Below the pieces are notes generated by a model that was given only the letters and a program-made list of their open reading frames with translations, was not told where the DNA came from and made no database searches. This document shows positions 34,234 through 43,837 of a stretch of DNA of 64,000 nt, one piece after another. This DNA is from Dokdonia sinensis (GTDB lineage Bacteria > Bacteroidota > Bacteroidia > Flavobacteriales > Flavobacteriaceae), in assembly GCF_003688895.1 (NCBI RefSeq), contig NZ_REFV01000009.1, positions 62,001 through 126,000 of the forward strand. Reading direction: 5' to 3'. Numbering within the stretch: the first letter of the stretch is position 1; each line of letters starts with the position of its first letter. Made by a program: the position numbers and the translations under genes.

Positions 34234-35846
34234 TCCTTTAACTGAAATGTCTCTCGTGGCAACCAGCCAGCATTTACTTCAATCTCTTTGGGATAATAGA
34301 TGACGCGCTCTGCTTGTCTTTGTTCTAGATAGCTTCCAGGGTCGTAAATGCCGTTTTTGTTTGCATCCTCTATAAGTCTTATGAAGTAATTGCCTGGACT
34401 CAAGGTTTCAAACTTGAATACATTACCTTCATTTGCTATTACTTGTTTTGAGACTTCTCCTTTTCCATCTATCAGTTGGATGATATATGGATAGCGCTTT
34501 GCATTTACAAGTGTTAGTTCTATATCGCCATAATCGGAAAATTCTTTAGTTCTAACTTTATAGCGCAGTGTATCATTTCGAGCACCCAGGTAAGGCGTTA
34601 TGGCATCGGGTAAGACTGTTATTTCGTAAGTTGTGACCTCTTTGGTGTCAAAACGTATGTCAAAAGAGCTTTTACGAAGGTTTATATCTGTAGTAAATGG
34701 TACTGGAATTGAGTCGCCCGTAACCGAGATAAGACTATCATTTATGGAGGTCACAGGAACACTACTAGTTACCTTAAAAGGGTTCTTTAGTGTTAATGTT
34801 CCTCTAGATTCTGGAGTAAAGAAAAGAGAGTCGGGTTTAAGATCGCGCAGTTTTGCGATGGTAGTGTCTACATAATTCTCGCCTCTTATTTCGAGCCACA
34901 GCGAGTCTGTCTCGACATTAGGTTTGTACCAATAATTAAGAGTATCATTCTTTCTTTCAGTAATTAAGGATTCAAAATCTGCGGGCACAGAAGAAAGCAC
35001 ATTGACTCTGAGACTGTCTGCATTACCTTGAAAACCAAAAGAGAGGCGTTGCTTTGCCGCGTGTCTGGGCCTACTTGTTTTAAGCGTGGCTTCTTCTTTA
35101 AAAAGTGTGAGCACATAAGAAGTATCTTTCGGAACATCTATAAAACCTTCCAGGAAACCTATTTTATCCTTTTTAGACTGATAAGTGAAGTTTGCATCTT
35201 CATCTTTCATCGCAACGAGTTTGTAACTTCCTTCCTTGAGATTGCTAATTTCAAAAGTGGTAAGACTATCTAGTGTATTAGTCACGTAACGAGGTCTGTC
35301 TTTATAAACGATAGAGTCGTTATAGGTGCTGTCTGCCTCATAAAGCATTACAGTAACAAAATTATCTGGAGCGCGTAAGAGCGCATCTTTTATCTCGCCA
35401 CGTACGGTAAGACTATCTATGTAATCTCCAGTAGACATAATATATTTAAAGTAGGAATATGGATTTTCCTCATTATTATCTACCACGCTCTGGCCAAAAT
35501 TAAATACATAGGTTGTATTGGGTTGCAACGTATCTTTAATTTCGATAGAAATATACTTAGAAGCAGATCCTTGTGGAGAAATTAATGTGTTTTCTAGGGG
35601 AGGAGACACTATAAGTTGCCTCTGATAATCTTTAAGCTTAATGTATTCGTCAAAATAAATTCGAATTTCCTCTCCATCAAAATTAGTGGTATAATTAGGA
35701 GGTACAGCCTTTACAAAAACAGGAGGAATACTATCCATAGGACCACCAGAAATTCTACCCTGCTTTGCACAGGTAATCATCGTAAGTGCGAGACAGCATA
35801 TCGCAGAGATTCTTAGTAAAAGATTACGGAGTAAATTAGTTTTCAA
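34230..35846 (-). CDS. Ig-like (Big_5/SbsA-type) lipoprotein
   Basis: A 538-residue lipoprotein. The lipobox lies in LALTMITCAKQGRISGGPMDSIPP, a start conserved across Bacteroidota homologues. Big_5/SbsA-type Ig domain follows (PPNYTTNFDGEEIRIYFDEYIKL ... NTTYVFNFGQSVVDNNEENP), then a series of beta domains and a C-terminal PNGIYDPGSYLEQRQAE-type prealbumin-like segment (NGIYDPGSYLE). It is probably outer-membrane attached; function unknown. comF lies upstream on the same strand, a neighbour often seen with this family. Confidence 0.85.
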   Translation of the reverse strand: MKTNLLRNLLLRISAICCLALTMITCAKQGRISGGPMDSIPPVFVKAVPPNYTTNFDGEEIRIYFDEYIKLKDYQRQLIVSPPLENTLISPQGSASKYISIEIKDTLQPNTTYVFNFGQSVVDNNEENPYSYFKYIMSTGDYIDSLTVRGEIKDALLRAPDNFVTVMLYEADSTYNDSIVYKDRPRYVTNTLDSLTTFEISNLKEGSYKLVAMKDEDANFTYQSKKDKIGFLEGFIDVPKDTSYVLTLFKEEATLKTSRPRHAAKQRLSFGFQGNADSLRVNVLSSVPADFESLITERKNDTLNYWYKPNVETDSLWLEIRGENYVDTTIAKLRDLKPDSLFFTPESRGTLTLKNPFKVTSSVPVTSINDSLISVTGDSIPVPFTTDINLRKSSFDIRFDTKEVTTYEITVLPDAITPYLGARNDTLRYKVRTKEFSDYGDIELTLVNAKRYPYIIQLIDGKGEVSKQVIANEGNVFKFETLSPGNYFIRLIEDANKNGIYDPGSYLEQRQAERVIYYPKEIEVNAGWLPRETFQLKD

Positions 35847-35897
35847 AAGCTATTATATAAGGTGCAAAGAAACAGTTTTTTTGAGTAACGTTTGTTA

Positions 35898-36578
35898 CTA
35901 TCGTGCAATTGCCATCGTTGCAATACTTAACGTAATTTTAGGGATCTTGAGAAGCTCAATGCCGCAAGCCTCTATCGTAGCGCCAGTTGTAATGATGTCA
36001 TCTACGAGTAAGATGTGTTTTCCTGCTAAGCGTTGCGTTTCGGTTATGGAGAATGCATTTAAGACTTCGTCACTTCTTGTAAATCGACCTTTAAAAACCT
36101 GTGTTTGAGTGTTTTTTGACTTGACTAATACGGTGTCGTTATATTGTGCGTTGAGGTGTGTTGATAACGCTTTTGCAAAAGCCGAAACCTGATTGTAGCC
36201 ACGTTTCTTCATTTTTTTAGGATGTAGAGGTACGGGTATTACAACGTCTATCTTTTTATATTCTGGTAGCGTTGCCAGAGAAGTTCCGAGCCATTCTCCT
36301 AATACCTGTCCTATATGCTCTTTTCCCTTGTACTTTAATCCGTGCATTAATTTCTGGATAGGTCCTTTCTTCTCAAAATAGAATAAGGACGTGGCTAATT
36401 GTAAGTTAAGACGGCCATAAAATACTTTTTTGATAGTCGCATCGTTATACAGGTGCAAATTTGTTTCGGGTACTTGGTGGCGGCAGGAAGTACACAGGAA
36501 TTTTTCTCCAGAGCGCAAAGGTATCTCGCACGCGGTACAATAGTCTGGGAATAACAAAGTTCTTACCGATGTAAACAT
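35898..36578 (-). CDS. comF: ComF-family phosphoribosyltransferase-like protein
   Basis: A 226-residue protein needed for natural transformation in other bacteria. It has an N-terminal zinc-ribbon (CTACEIP ... CTSCRHQ) and a C-terminal phosphoribosyltransferase fold with IPVPLHPKKMKKRGYNQ and HILLVDDIITTGATI. The ATG at 36576-36578 is preferred over a TTG upstream. A relaxed palindrome (GCTTTTGCAAAAGC, 36169-36182) encodes SAFAKAL after GYNQV, where the family naturally has a similar sequence, so this copy may be coincidental. Only comF of the competence genes is in the window. Confidence 0.92.
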   Translation of the reverse strand: MFTSVRTLLFPDYCTACEIPLRSGEKFLCTSCRHQVPETNLHLYNDATIKKVFYGRLNLQLATSLFYFEKKGPIQKLMHGLKYKGKEHIGQVLGEWLGTSLATLPEYKKIDVVIPVPLHPKKMKKRGYNQVSAFAKALSTHLNAQYNDTVLVKSKNTQTQVFKGRFTRSDEVLNAFSITETQRLAGKHILLVDDIITTGATIEACGIELLKIPKITLSIATMAIAR

Positions 36579-36623
36579 CAGATTATTTTTTAAATTGCTC
36601 AACTTTAAAGCAGTTCACACTCC

Positions 36624-37505
36624 ATGAGTACTAAAAGTACCGACACCACACTCCGATTTCTCGTAATTGCACTAGCCATACTTCTGGTTAGTTTGGGAAT
36701 TTACACTTTTAAATTTTATAATGAGGTACAAGAGAATGAAGCTCAGCTTTTAAAAGAAAAAGCTCTTATCATAGAGGAGCTGGACGAAGAGATTGAGCGT
36801 TATAATTTAATTCTAAAAGAGAATACAGCAATTACTGCACAACTGGAAACCGCAAAGACAGAGATTCTCTCACTCCAGAAGCAATTGGAAGGTCAGGAAG
36901 TAACCCGAGATTTAGTGCAAAGATATCAGTTGGAACTGCGCAAGCTACGCCGCGAGCGCGAGGTTTTCTTTACTCAAAATGATAGCCTACTTAGGGAGAC
37001 GCAACGGCTTTCAGAATTACAACAGCGTACTCAGGAAGCGCTAGATCGCGCAACGAGACAGCAAGATTCTATCATTGTAGAAAATAAAACGTTAAACATA
37101 AAGGTAGGTAAGGGAGAATTAGTCACCGCGGGAAGCTTTTCTGCTCGAGGGGTTATACAGCGTAATAATGGAAGGTTTACCACTACAGCGCGAGCTAAGA
37201 GAACAGAGATGATTCAGGTAAATTATCAGGTAAACGAGAACAAGCTCATAGCTCAAAGAGATCTGGTGTTTTACACTCAGGTCAAAGGGCCTAATGGTCA
37301 AGTGATAGGTACTCCGAGAGAAATTGCAAGTCCTGACGGCACCATTATAAAATATAATAATCGCATTATTATTCCTTATAAAAACGAAACGTATAAAATA
37401 AGTGAGCTCATTTTGGGTCGTGGCGATTTTGACGAAGGCACATATACAATAACCGTTTTCCACAATACACGAGAAGTGCTCTCAGGTGCTTTGAACTTAA
37501 AATAA
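36624..37505 (+). CDS. Coiled-coil membrane-anchored hypothetical protein
   Basis: A 293-residue protein with one N-terminal membrane segment (FLVIALAILLVSLGIYTFKF), a long coiled coil (about residues 35-155: NEAQLLKEKALIIEELDEEIE ... LRREREVFFTQNDSLLRET) and a C-terminal beta domain (QVNYQVNENKLIAQRDLVFYTQV ... ITVFHNTREVLSGALNLK). It is divergent from comF across a 45-bp gap and upstream of glyS. Similar genes are common beside comF in flavobacteria. Function is unknown. Confidence 0.8.
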   Translation: MSTKSTDTTLRFLVIALAILLVSLGIYTFKFYNEVQENEAQLLKEKALIIEELDEEIERYNLILKENTAITAQLETAKTEILSLQKQLEGQEVTRDLVQRYQLELRKLRREREVFFTQNDSLLRETQRLSELQQRTQEALDRATRQQDSIIVENKTLNIKVGKGELVTAGSFSARGVIQRNNGRFTTTARAKRTEMIQVNYQVNENKLIAQRDLVFYTQVKGPNGQVIGTPREIASPDGTIIKYNNRIIIPYKNETYKISELILGRGDFDEGTYTITVFHNTREVLSGALNLK

Positions 37506-37540
37506 CCGCCTGTCCATACGTACTAATTAGAACGGATTGC

Positions 37541-37548
37541 TATTTTTG
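37541..37548 (+). promoter_or_regulatory. Candidate -7 box of glyS
   Basis: TATTTTTG matches TANNTTTG exactly, 69 bases before the glyS ATG. A palindrome copy (37578-37591) lies between it and the start, so it would be transcribed in the leader. Confidence 0.4.
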
Positions 37549-37577
37549 TCGCTAGACAAGTTTATATGGGTTATTAC

Positions 37578-37591
37578 GCTTTCGCGAAAGC
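37578..37591. repeat. Palindrome copy (perfect), glyS leader
   Basis: TTAC-GCTTTCGCGAAAGC-GTAA, a symmetric copy between the glyS promoter-like box and ATG. Confidence 0.95.
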
Positions 37592-37616
37592 GTAACCATC
37601 CACACAAAAAGTGATT

Positions 37617-39155
37617 ATGAGCAATACAGAAGACCAGTTTAAAAAAGTAATTTCCCACGCCAAAGAGTACGGTTATATTTTTGGGAGTAGTGAGATCTAT
37701 GATGGGTTGAGTGCTGTTTACGACTACGGTCAGAACGGCGCCGAACTTAAAAAGAACATCCGCGATTACTGGTGGAAGGCGATGGTACAAATGCACGAGA
37801 ACATAGTTGGAATAGATGCGGCCATTTTTATGCACCCGACTACTTGGAAAGCTTCTGGTCACGTAGATGCGTTTTCTGATCCACTTATAGATAATAAAGA
37901 TTCTAAAAAGCGCTACCGAGCAGATGTCCTCATAGAGGATTATGCAGAAAAATTAAATATAAAGGCAGAGAAGGAGATTGCCAAAGCTGCAAAGCGTTTT
38001 GGCGAGAGCTTTGATCGTGAACAATATGAAGCGACAAACCCGCGAGTTATGGGGTATCGTGAGAAACAAAAAAGTGCCACAGCGAGACTTGCAAAATATC
38101 TGGATGCAGATGATCTTGCTGCTGTAAAAGCCCTCATAGAAGAATTAGAAATAGGATGTCCAGAATCTGGCTCTAAAAATTGGACAGATGTACGTCAGTT
38201 TAATTTAATGTTTGGAACAAAACTAGGTGCGAGTGCAGAGACGGCAACAGATTTATTTTTACGTCCAGAAACAGCGCAAGGTATTTTTGTAAACTTTCTA
38301 AACGTACAAAAAACGGGAAGAATGAAAATCCCTTTCGGAATAGCTCAAACAGGAAAAGCTTTTAGAAACGAGATTGTTGCACGCCAGTTTATATTCCGTA
38401 TGCGAGAATTTGAACAGATGGAGATGCAGTTTTTTGTGCGCCCTGGTGAAGAGATGAAGTGGTATGAGCATTGGAAAGAAGAACGTCTTAACTGGCACAA
38501 ATCGCTAGGGTTAGGTGAGGAGAATTACCGTTTTCACGATCACGAGAAGCTTGCGCACTACGCAAATGCTGCAGCAGATATTGAGTTTAATTTTCCATTT
38601 GGCTTTAAGGAACTGGAAGGAATACACTCAAGAACAGATTTTGATTTAAAAGCTCACGAGCAGTATTCTGGAAAGAAATTACAATTCTTTGACCCAGAAC
38701 TTGGAGAAAATTATACACCTTACGTAGTAGAGACATCTATTGGTCTTGATCGTATGTTCTTAGCTGTTTTCTCATCAGCCCTACAAGAAGAAGAGTTGGA
38801 AAATGGAACTTCCAGAACGGTTCTTAAACTGCCTTCCGTACTCGCACCCGTTAAAGCAGCAATATTACCACTTGTTAAGAAAGACGGACTTCCAGAGGTT
38901 GCCCTGAAGATTATGGATGATTTAAAGTATGATTTTAATATTATATATGATGAAAAAGATGCTGTAGGTCGCCGTTACAGAAGGCAGGATGCTGCTGGAA
39001 CTCCATTTTGTGTCACCGTAGATCACGATACCCTAGATGATGATTCTGTAACTATAAGACATCGTGATACTATGGAACAGAAGCGCGTAGCAATAAAAGA
39101 TTTAAAGGAGATAATAGGTAGTGCGGTTAGTTTTAAGACGTGGATATCTAAATAA
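37617..39155 (+). CDS. glyS: Glycine--tRNA ligase
   Basis: A class II synthetase that charges tRNA-Gly. The 512-residue protein (ATG at 37617; a GTG lies two codons earlier) is the eukaryotic/archaeal-like alpha2 type. It has GYIFGSSEIYDGLSAVYDYG at the start, the motif 2 region RNEIVARQFIFRMREFEQMEMQFF, motif 3 in SIGLDRMFLAVF, and an anticodon-binding domain from about residue 400 (KAAILPLVKKDGLPEVA). The length and motif order are normal. Confidence 0.97.
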   Translation: MSNTEDQFKKVISHAKEYGYIFGSSEIYDGLSAVYDYGQNGAELKKNIRDYWWKAMVQMHENIVGIDAAIFMHPTTWKASGHVDAFSDPLIDNKDSKKRYRADVLIEDYAEKLNIKAEKEIAKAAKRFGESFDREQYEATNPRVMGYREKQKSATARLAKYLDADDLAAVKALIEELEIGCPESGSKNWTDVRQFNLMFGTKLGASAETATDLFLRPETAQGIFVNFLNVQKTGRMKIPFGIAQTGKAFRNEIVARQFIFRMREFEQMEMQFFVRPGEEMKWYEHWKEERLNWHKSLGLGEENYRFHDHEKLAHYANAAADIEFNFPFGFKELEGIHSRTDFDLKAHEQYSGKKLQFFDPELGENYTPYVVETSIGLDRMFLAVFSSALQEEELENGTSRTVLKLPSVLAPVKAAILPLVKKDGLPEVALKIMDDLKYDFNIIYDEKDAVGRRYRRQDAAGTPFCVTVDHDTLDDDSVTIRHRDTMEQKRVAIKDLKEIIGSAVSFKTWISK

Positions 39156-39174
39156 ATACCGTGCTCGCATTGTT

Positions 39175-39202
39175 AAAACGCTCCTTTAATGGAGCGTTTT
39201 TT
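39175..39202 (+). terminator. Terminator after glyS
   Basis: AAAACGCTCC and GGAGCGTTTT are perfect 10-nt arms around TTTAAT, followed by T residues, 19 bases after the glyS stop. Confidence 0.85.
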
Positions 39203-39274
39203 ATTTGATTTGCTAGTATTTGCGTATTTTGTGATGCAATTACTAAAAACTACAATCTTTTAAAAACTACTTGA

Positions 39275-40906
39275 ATGAAAAAATTACTCTTTATCTTTTC
39301 TTTTGTGACGGCAATTGCTGTTTATGCACAAGAGCCCGACTTAAATTTTATAGAAGGAGAAGTCTTGGTGGCTATAGATTCTCCTCTTGCCGATTATGGC
39401 GTTGAAGATCTTATGAATGATACTTCTAGGATTCAATTTAATTACTCAAAACAACTGTCAAAGACATTGAATATTTGGCAATTAAAGTTTGACATTTCCA
39501 ATGGAATAGACGAAACCTACGTCATCAATCAATTGATGAAAAATCCATTAGTTAAGTACGCACAGAAAAATCATATAGTAAAATCAAGATCTACTGTACC
39601 TGATGATCCACTTTTTGCACAACAATGGCAATATCTTCAAGATAGTGATGGTGATATAGATGCAGATCTTGCTTGGGATATTACTACTGGCGGTACAACT
39701 GTAGATGGACACACTATCGTAAGTGCAGTAGCAGATGGTGGTTATCAATTAAATCATCCAGATATGGTAGATCGTTTTTGGGTAAACGAAGCTGAAATTG
39801 AGGATAATGGAATTGACGATGATGAGAATGGATTTATAGATGACGTAAATGGATGGAATGCTAACAATAACACAGATAATTTACCTGTAGATTCACACGG
39901 AACTGCAGTTGCTGGGATTATAGGGGCTAATGGGAACAACGGTATAGGAGTTACTGGAGTAAATTGGGATGCAAAGATTATGGCAACCCTTAGTTCAGGT
40001 AATGAAGCCATCGTTGTAGAGTCTTATGATTATGCACTTCAGAACAGATTAAAATTTAATGAGACTAATGGTGAAGAAGGAGCTTTTGTCGTTGTGACAA
40101 ACTCTTCTTTTGGTATTGATTTCGGAGACCCAGCAGATTTTCCACTTTGGTGTGATATGTTTGATACTTTAGGTCAAGCTGGCATTTTGAGTTGCGGGGC
40201 GACGATTAATGGAAACCAAAATGTCGACGTAGTAGGAGATGTTCCTACAGCCTGTCCTAGTGATTATCTAATAAGTGTGACGAATACTAATAGGCAAGAT
40301 CGCAAGGTTGTAAGTGCTGGCTTTGGTGCAGAAACTATCGATCTCGGAGCACCGGGTCAGGGAACTTTTACTATAACCTCTGGGAGTTCTTATTCAGCCT
40401 TTGGGGGTACTTCTGGGGCTACTCCTCACGTTGCGGGGACAGTTGCGCTTTTATATTCTGCGCCTTATGAGGCCTTTATGGAAATGGCTCTGGCCGAGCC
40501 TGCAGAGACGGCATTATTAATAAAAGAATATATCCTTAATGGTGTAGACCCAAATGAAACTCTTGAAGGAATTACCGTCACGGGAGGAAGATTAAATGCA
40601 AACAATAGTTTGCAATTGTTAAGAAGTGATTTTGATCCATTAAGTGTTGATGAAGCTAGAGTACAAGGTGTTAGTATATATCCTAACCCAACAACTAACG
40701 TACTTAATATCTCAATAAAGGATGGTTCAACTTGGGAAACAGCTACAATTTACGGTGTGGATGGTCGACGCTTAAAAGAGGTAAAGAACACAGGAAATTC
40801 CCAAATAAGCACAGCATTTTTAACGCCTGGGACTTACATTCTTAAAGTCGCTAGTAATTCAAGTGAATCAGGAAAAACGTTATCTCGATTATTCATAAAA
40901 AACTAA
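39275..40906 (+). CDS. Subtilisin-like (S8) protease with T9SS sorting domain
   Basis: A secreted 543-residue serine protease: signal peptide (LLFIFSFVTAIAVYAQ), a propeptide-like region, then the S8 catalytic domain. The triad is Asp154 (AVADGGYQLNHPDM), His208 (DSHGTAVAGIIGA) and Ser380 (GGTSGATPHVAG). The last ~75 residues (IYPNPTTNVLNISIKD ... LTPGTYILKVASNS ... SRLFIKN) are a type A T9SS domain, so it is exported to the surface or medium. The proline-rich DPLFAQQWQY run marks the start of the mature enzyme. It stands between two terminators and is likely a single-gene unit. Confidence 0.95.
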   Translation: MKKLLFIFSFVTAIAVYAQEPDLNFIEGEVLVAIDSPLADYGVEDLMNDTSRIQFNYSKQLSKTLNIWQLKFDISNGIDETYVINQLMKNPLVKYAQKNHIVKSRSTVPDDPLFAQQWQYLQDSDGDIDADLAWDITTGGTTVDGHTIVSAVADGGYQLNHPDMVDRFWVNEAEIEDNGIDDDENGFIDDVNGWNANNNTDNLPVDSHGTAVAGIIGANGNNGIGVTGVNWDAKIMATLSSGNEAIVVESYDYALQNRLKFNETNGEEGAFVVVTNSSFGIDFGDPADFPLWCDMFDTLGQAGILSCGATINGNQNVDVVGDVPTACPSDYLISVTNTNRQDRKVVSAGFGAETIDLGAPGQGTFTITSGSSYSAFGGTSGATPHVAGTVALLYSAPYEAFMEMALAEPAETALLIKEYILNGVDPNETLEGITVTGGRLNANNSLQLLRSDFDPLSVDEARVQGVSIYPNPTTNVLNISIKDGSTWETATIYGVDGRRLKEVKNTGNSQISTAFLTPGTYILKVASNSSESGKTLSRLFIKN

Positions 40907-40983
40907 TTTAAGTAATTCTGAATACGAGGCGCCGAAGCCTTTGAAATTCTGATAATCAATATATTAACATTTTGGAATCGATT

Positions 40984-41010
40984 AAAACGCCCTCCTAGGG
41001 CGTTTTTTTT
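40984..41010 (+). terminator. Terminator after the subtilase gene
   Basis: AAAACGCCC and GGGCGTTTT form a perfect 9-bp stem with loop TCCTA and an eight-T tail, 78 bases after the stop codon. Confidence 0.85.
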
Positions 41011-41080
41011 ATATCTTTAACATAAAGTTTAATATTTTTATAGACTTGATTAAATTGAATCCTAACAAAAAAACTACAAA

Positions 41081-43321
41081 ATGTTAAAAGTTACAAAAAT
41101 CCTAGCCGTAACACTTCTTGCTTTAGGAGGAACAGCGATGGCTCAAGAAAGAGGAACAGCAGGTCCTGGAAGCGCAGGAATGTTATCTAATCCAGTAAGT
41201 GTTCCAAGTATTGCAGAGCAAGCTAGAACTGGTAAATTAATCTTTGCTGATGACAGTAGACCATCTGGAGCACGTCCTAAGAAGAGAGTAGGCCCAAACT
41301 TACCAATAGGCAAAGGAAGCAAAAGTGCCGATTTAGCACTTCAAAAAAATTCAGCTACAAGAGCTGGAAGAGCTCCTAGTTTAGTGTTTGATGCAGATGA
41401 GCAAACATCGGCTGGGGTAACAGACCCTACAGGAGCCGTAGGTCCAGACCACTTTATTGGTGCGTGGAATTCTGCTTTTAGAATATTTGATAAGGAAGGA
41501 AATCCACTTACAAATGAAATGTCTTTGGGTTCTCTTTTTGCTGGTAATACATTAGGTGATCCTATTGTGTTTTTTGATCCATATCTGGACAATGAGCCTG
41601 GAGAACCTAGGGGACGGTTTGTTATAACTGAATTCGACAGTTCTCCAAACGGCATAAATATAGCAGTATGTAAAGGACCAGACCCAGTTAACGATGGATG
41701 GTGGGTTTATACTACAGGTTTTGAAACTGGTGGATCTGGCACAAATAGTCCAACTTTTCCAGATTATACTAAATTTTCAGTTTGGGCCGATGCCTACTAC
41801 GTTACAGCTAACATAAGTAACACTCCTGGAAGTCCTAATAATTCAGACAAAGTCTTCGCTTTAGAGAGAGAGAAAATGGCCAATGGAGAAGAGGCTCAGT
41901 TTGTTGGATTTCCACTTCCTGGAAAATCTACGGCAAACTTTTTTAGCCCGCAAGGTTTTACATCTACCGGGGGATCTGAATCTGAGCCAGGAAACTTTTC
42001 TGTAGTTTATTTACAAGATGACGCGTTTAACGGAATAAATGATGATCACTTAAAAGTTTGGACCTTTAATGTAGATTGGGAAGACACTTCTAATTCAACT
42101 GTTTCAGATCCAGCGCAAATTATTGAAACTGAAGATTTCATAAGCGTTTTTGATGGAGGAAGTTTTTCAAATCTTCGACAGCCTAATGGTGTTTCAATTG
42201 ATGCTTTAGCATTTACCATTATGAATCAAGCTCACGTCAGAAAATTCGACGGGTACAATTCAGCTATTTTTAACTTTGTTGTAGATACTGACCCAGGTGC
42301 GGGAAATGCAAATGAACTTGCTGGAGTTCGTTGGTATGAATTAAGACAAACCGCTCAAGGTGAGCCTTGGGAAATTTTTCAGGAAGGTACGTACACAGCT
42401 CCAGATGGTCGACACGCTTTTTCTGCAAGTATGGCGATGGATATTTATGGGAACATAGGGATGGCATATTCCTCAGTAAGTGATACGGAGAGTTTATCTA
42501 TCCGTTATACAGGAAGGCTTAATGGAGATCCGTCTGGAGAGATGACCATAGAAGAAGAGCTGATAGGACAATCAACTCGAGACGCATCATCCAATCGAGT
42601 TGCTGATTACGTACATTTATCAATCGATCCAAAGGATGATTTGACTTTTTGGCATATTGCTGAATATTATAATCCCAATAAGCGGAATGTAGTTGGTGTT
42701 TTCGATCACGCTCAGCCCACAGCAAATGATGTTGCCATAATTGACACAACTCCCAATTCAGGCGTTTTGGATGGTCCTCAGACTATTTCTGTAACTATTC
42801 AAAATTATGGTACAGAAGCTCAATCTAATATTCCAGTAAGCTATCAAATCAATGGAGGTGACCTTGTCGAAGAGGAATGGTCTGGAACATTGGCGCCCGG
42901 TGAAGTAGTGATTTATGATTTTGAAGAGCAGGGTGAATTTTCACCTAATGGTGCTCTTTCTAGAATAGAAACTAGGACCAATCTTGCAAATGATAACGTT
43001 CCATTTAATGATATATATGGTGAGAATGTTAAAAATGATGCAGTATTGTCGCTCGATGATTTATTTATAAATAATGCGGAGCTTAATATATCTTCGACTG
43101 ATAATAATCATTTTGACGTTTTGGTGAGATCAAATTATTCTGAACTATTACAGATTACAGTCTATGATTTAAATGGAAGGCTCTTAATGTCTAATTTTAT
43201 GCCTAATAATGGTAATAAATTTACTTATCAGTTGGATATGTCATACGCAGCGTCTGGAGTATATCTTGTAAAAGTAGGAGAAAAAGACTTTGAAAAAACC
43301 TCGAAGATCTTAGTTAAATAA
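41081..43321 (+). CDS. Secreted T9SS cargo protein
   Basis: A 746-residue exported protein: signal peptide (KILAVTLLALGGTAMAQ), a large beta-rich middle, and a C-terminal T9SS type A-like sorting domain (LLQITVYDLNGRLLMSN ... AASGVYLVKVGEKDFEKTSKILVK). A CARDB-like segment (DTTPNSGVLDGPQTISVTIQNYG) precedes the tail. The N-terminal half (TDPTGAVGPDHFIGAWNSAFRIFDKEGN) resembles secreted beta-propeller proteins, but I recognise no catalytic residues. It sits between two terminators, likely alone. Confidence 0.85.
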   Translation: MLKVTKILAVTLLALGGTAMAQERGTAGPGSAGMLSNPVSVPSIAEQARTGKLIFADDSRPSGARPKKRVGPNLPIGKGSKSADLALQKNSATRAGRAPSLVFDADEQTSAGVTDPTGAVGPDHFIGAWNSAFRIFDKEGNPLTNEMSLGSLFAGNTLGDPIVFFDPYLDNEPGEPRGRFVITEFDSSPNGINIAVCKGPDPVNDGWWVYTTGFETGGSGTNSPTFPDYTKFSVWADAYYVTANISNTPGSPNNSDKVFALEREKMANGEEAQFVGFPLPGKSTANFFSPQGFTSTGGSESEPGNFSVVYLQDDAFNGINDDHLKVWTFNVDWEDTSNSTVSDPAQIIETEDFISVFDGGSFSNLRQPNGVSIDALAFTIMNQAHVRKFDGYNSAIFNFVVDTDPGAGNANELAGVRWYELRQTAQGEPWEIFQEGTYTAPDGRHAFSASMAMDIYGNIGMAYSSVSDTESLSIRYTGRLNGDPSGEMTIEEELIGQSTRDASSNRVADYVHLSIDPKDDLTFWHIAEYYNPNKRNVVGVFDHAQPTANDVAIIDTTPNSGVLDGPQTISVTIQNYGTEAQSNIPVSYQINGGDLVEEEWSGTLAPGEVVIYDFEEQGEFSPNGALSRIETRTNLANDNVPFNDIYGENVKNDAVLSLDDLFINNAELNISSTDNNHFDVLVRSNYSELLQITVYDLNGRLLMSNFMPNNGNKFTYQLDMSYAASGVYLVKVGEKDFEKTSKILVK

Positions 43322-43340
43322 TTGGAATACTATCTAATAT

Positions 43341-43379
43341 AAAAATGGCTGCCGTTTTTGAACGGCAGCCATTTTTTTT
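43341..43379. terminator. Strong bidirectional terminator
   Basis: AAAAATGGCTGCCGTT and AACGGCAGCCATTTTT are perfect 16-nt arms with loop TTTG, between converging genes. Confidence 0.92.
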
Positions 43380-43393
43380 AGCAAAAGTGTAGT

Positions 43394-43774
43394 TTACATT
43401 GCCTTAATTTTAATAATACGTATTGGGTTTGCTTTCTCACAGCGGTTCATCATTCGAAGTGCTGCAAAAGTAAACTCAACTTTCATCCCGTCCTTTTGGA
43501 AGCTTTTATCTATGTTTTGAGGATCTAACATACGTCCGTCATCGGTCTTTATAACATACTCGCAATCTCCTTCCTTATCTGAATATACAATGCTTCCCAG
43601 AGTTGTGTTGTCATCTATTCCTACTCCATATTGAACTTCTTTATTACTTTCTGTAGTAGTCATTGTTTCCTTTTCGTTAGTTGTTTGATGAGTCGCTGTT
43701 TCCGAACATTTACAAGCTCCCAAAGTCAAAAATACTGCAGCCAGAATGCTAAGGGTTATAATTGATTTTTTCAT
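43394..43774 (-). CDS. Small lipoprotein, hypothetical
   Basis: A 126-residue lipoprotein (lipobox VFLTLGACKCSE) with a Thr/Glu-rich linker (THQTTNEKETMTTTESN) and a compact C-terminal domain (EGDCEYVIKTDDGRMLDPQ ... KVEFTFAALRMMNRCEKANPIRI) holding two cysteines that could pair. No known family recognised. It lies 63 bases downstream of the large envelope-protein gene on the same strand and could be cotranscribed. Confidence 0.72.
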   Translation of the reverse strand: MKKSIITLSILAAVFLTLGACKCSETATHQTTNEKETMTTTESNKEVQYGVGIDDNTTLGSIVYSDKEGDCEYVIKTDDGRMLDPQNIDKSFQKDGMKVEFTFAALRMMNRCEKANPIRIIKIKAM

Positions 43775-43837
43775 AAGTATGGTTTTTAGGTTGTCTGGGT
43801 TTTACAATGGCTTTATCGTTAAAGGTCGTAATAAATT

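Noticed and set aside
36169-36182. GCTTTTGCAAAAGC in comF as a real member of the palindrome family
   Set aside because: Two mismatches, and the GYNQ-x-x-x-F-A region is conserved in ComF anyway, so it may be coincidence; not counted in the statistics.
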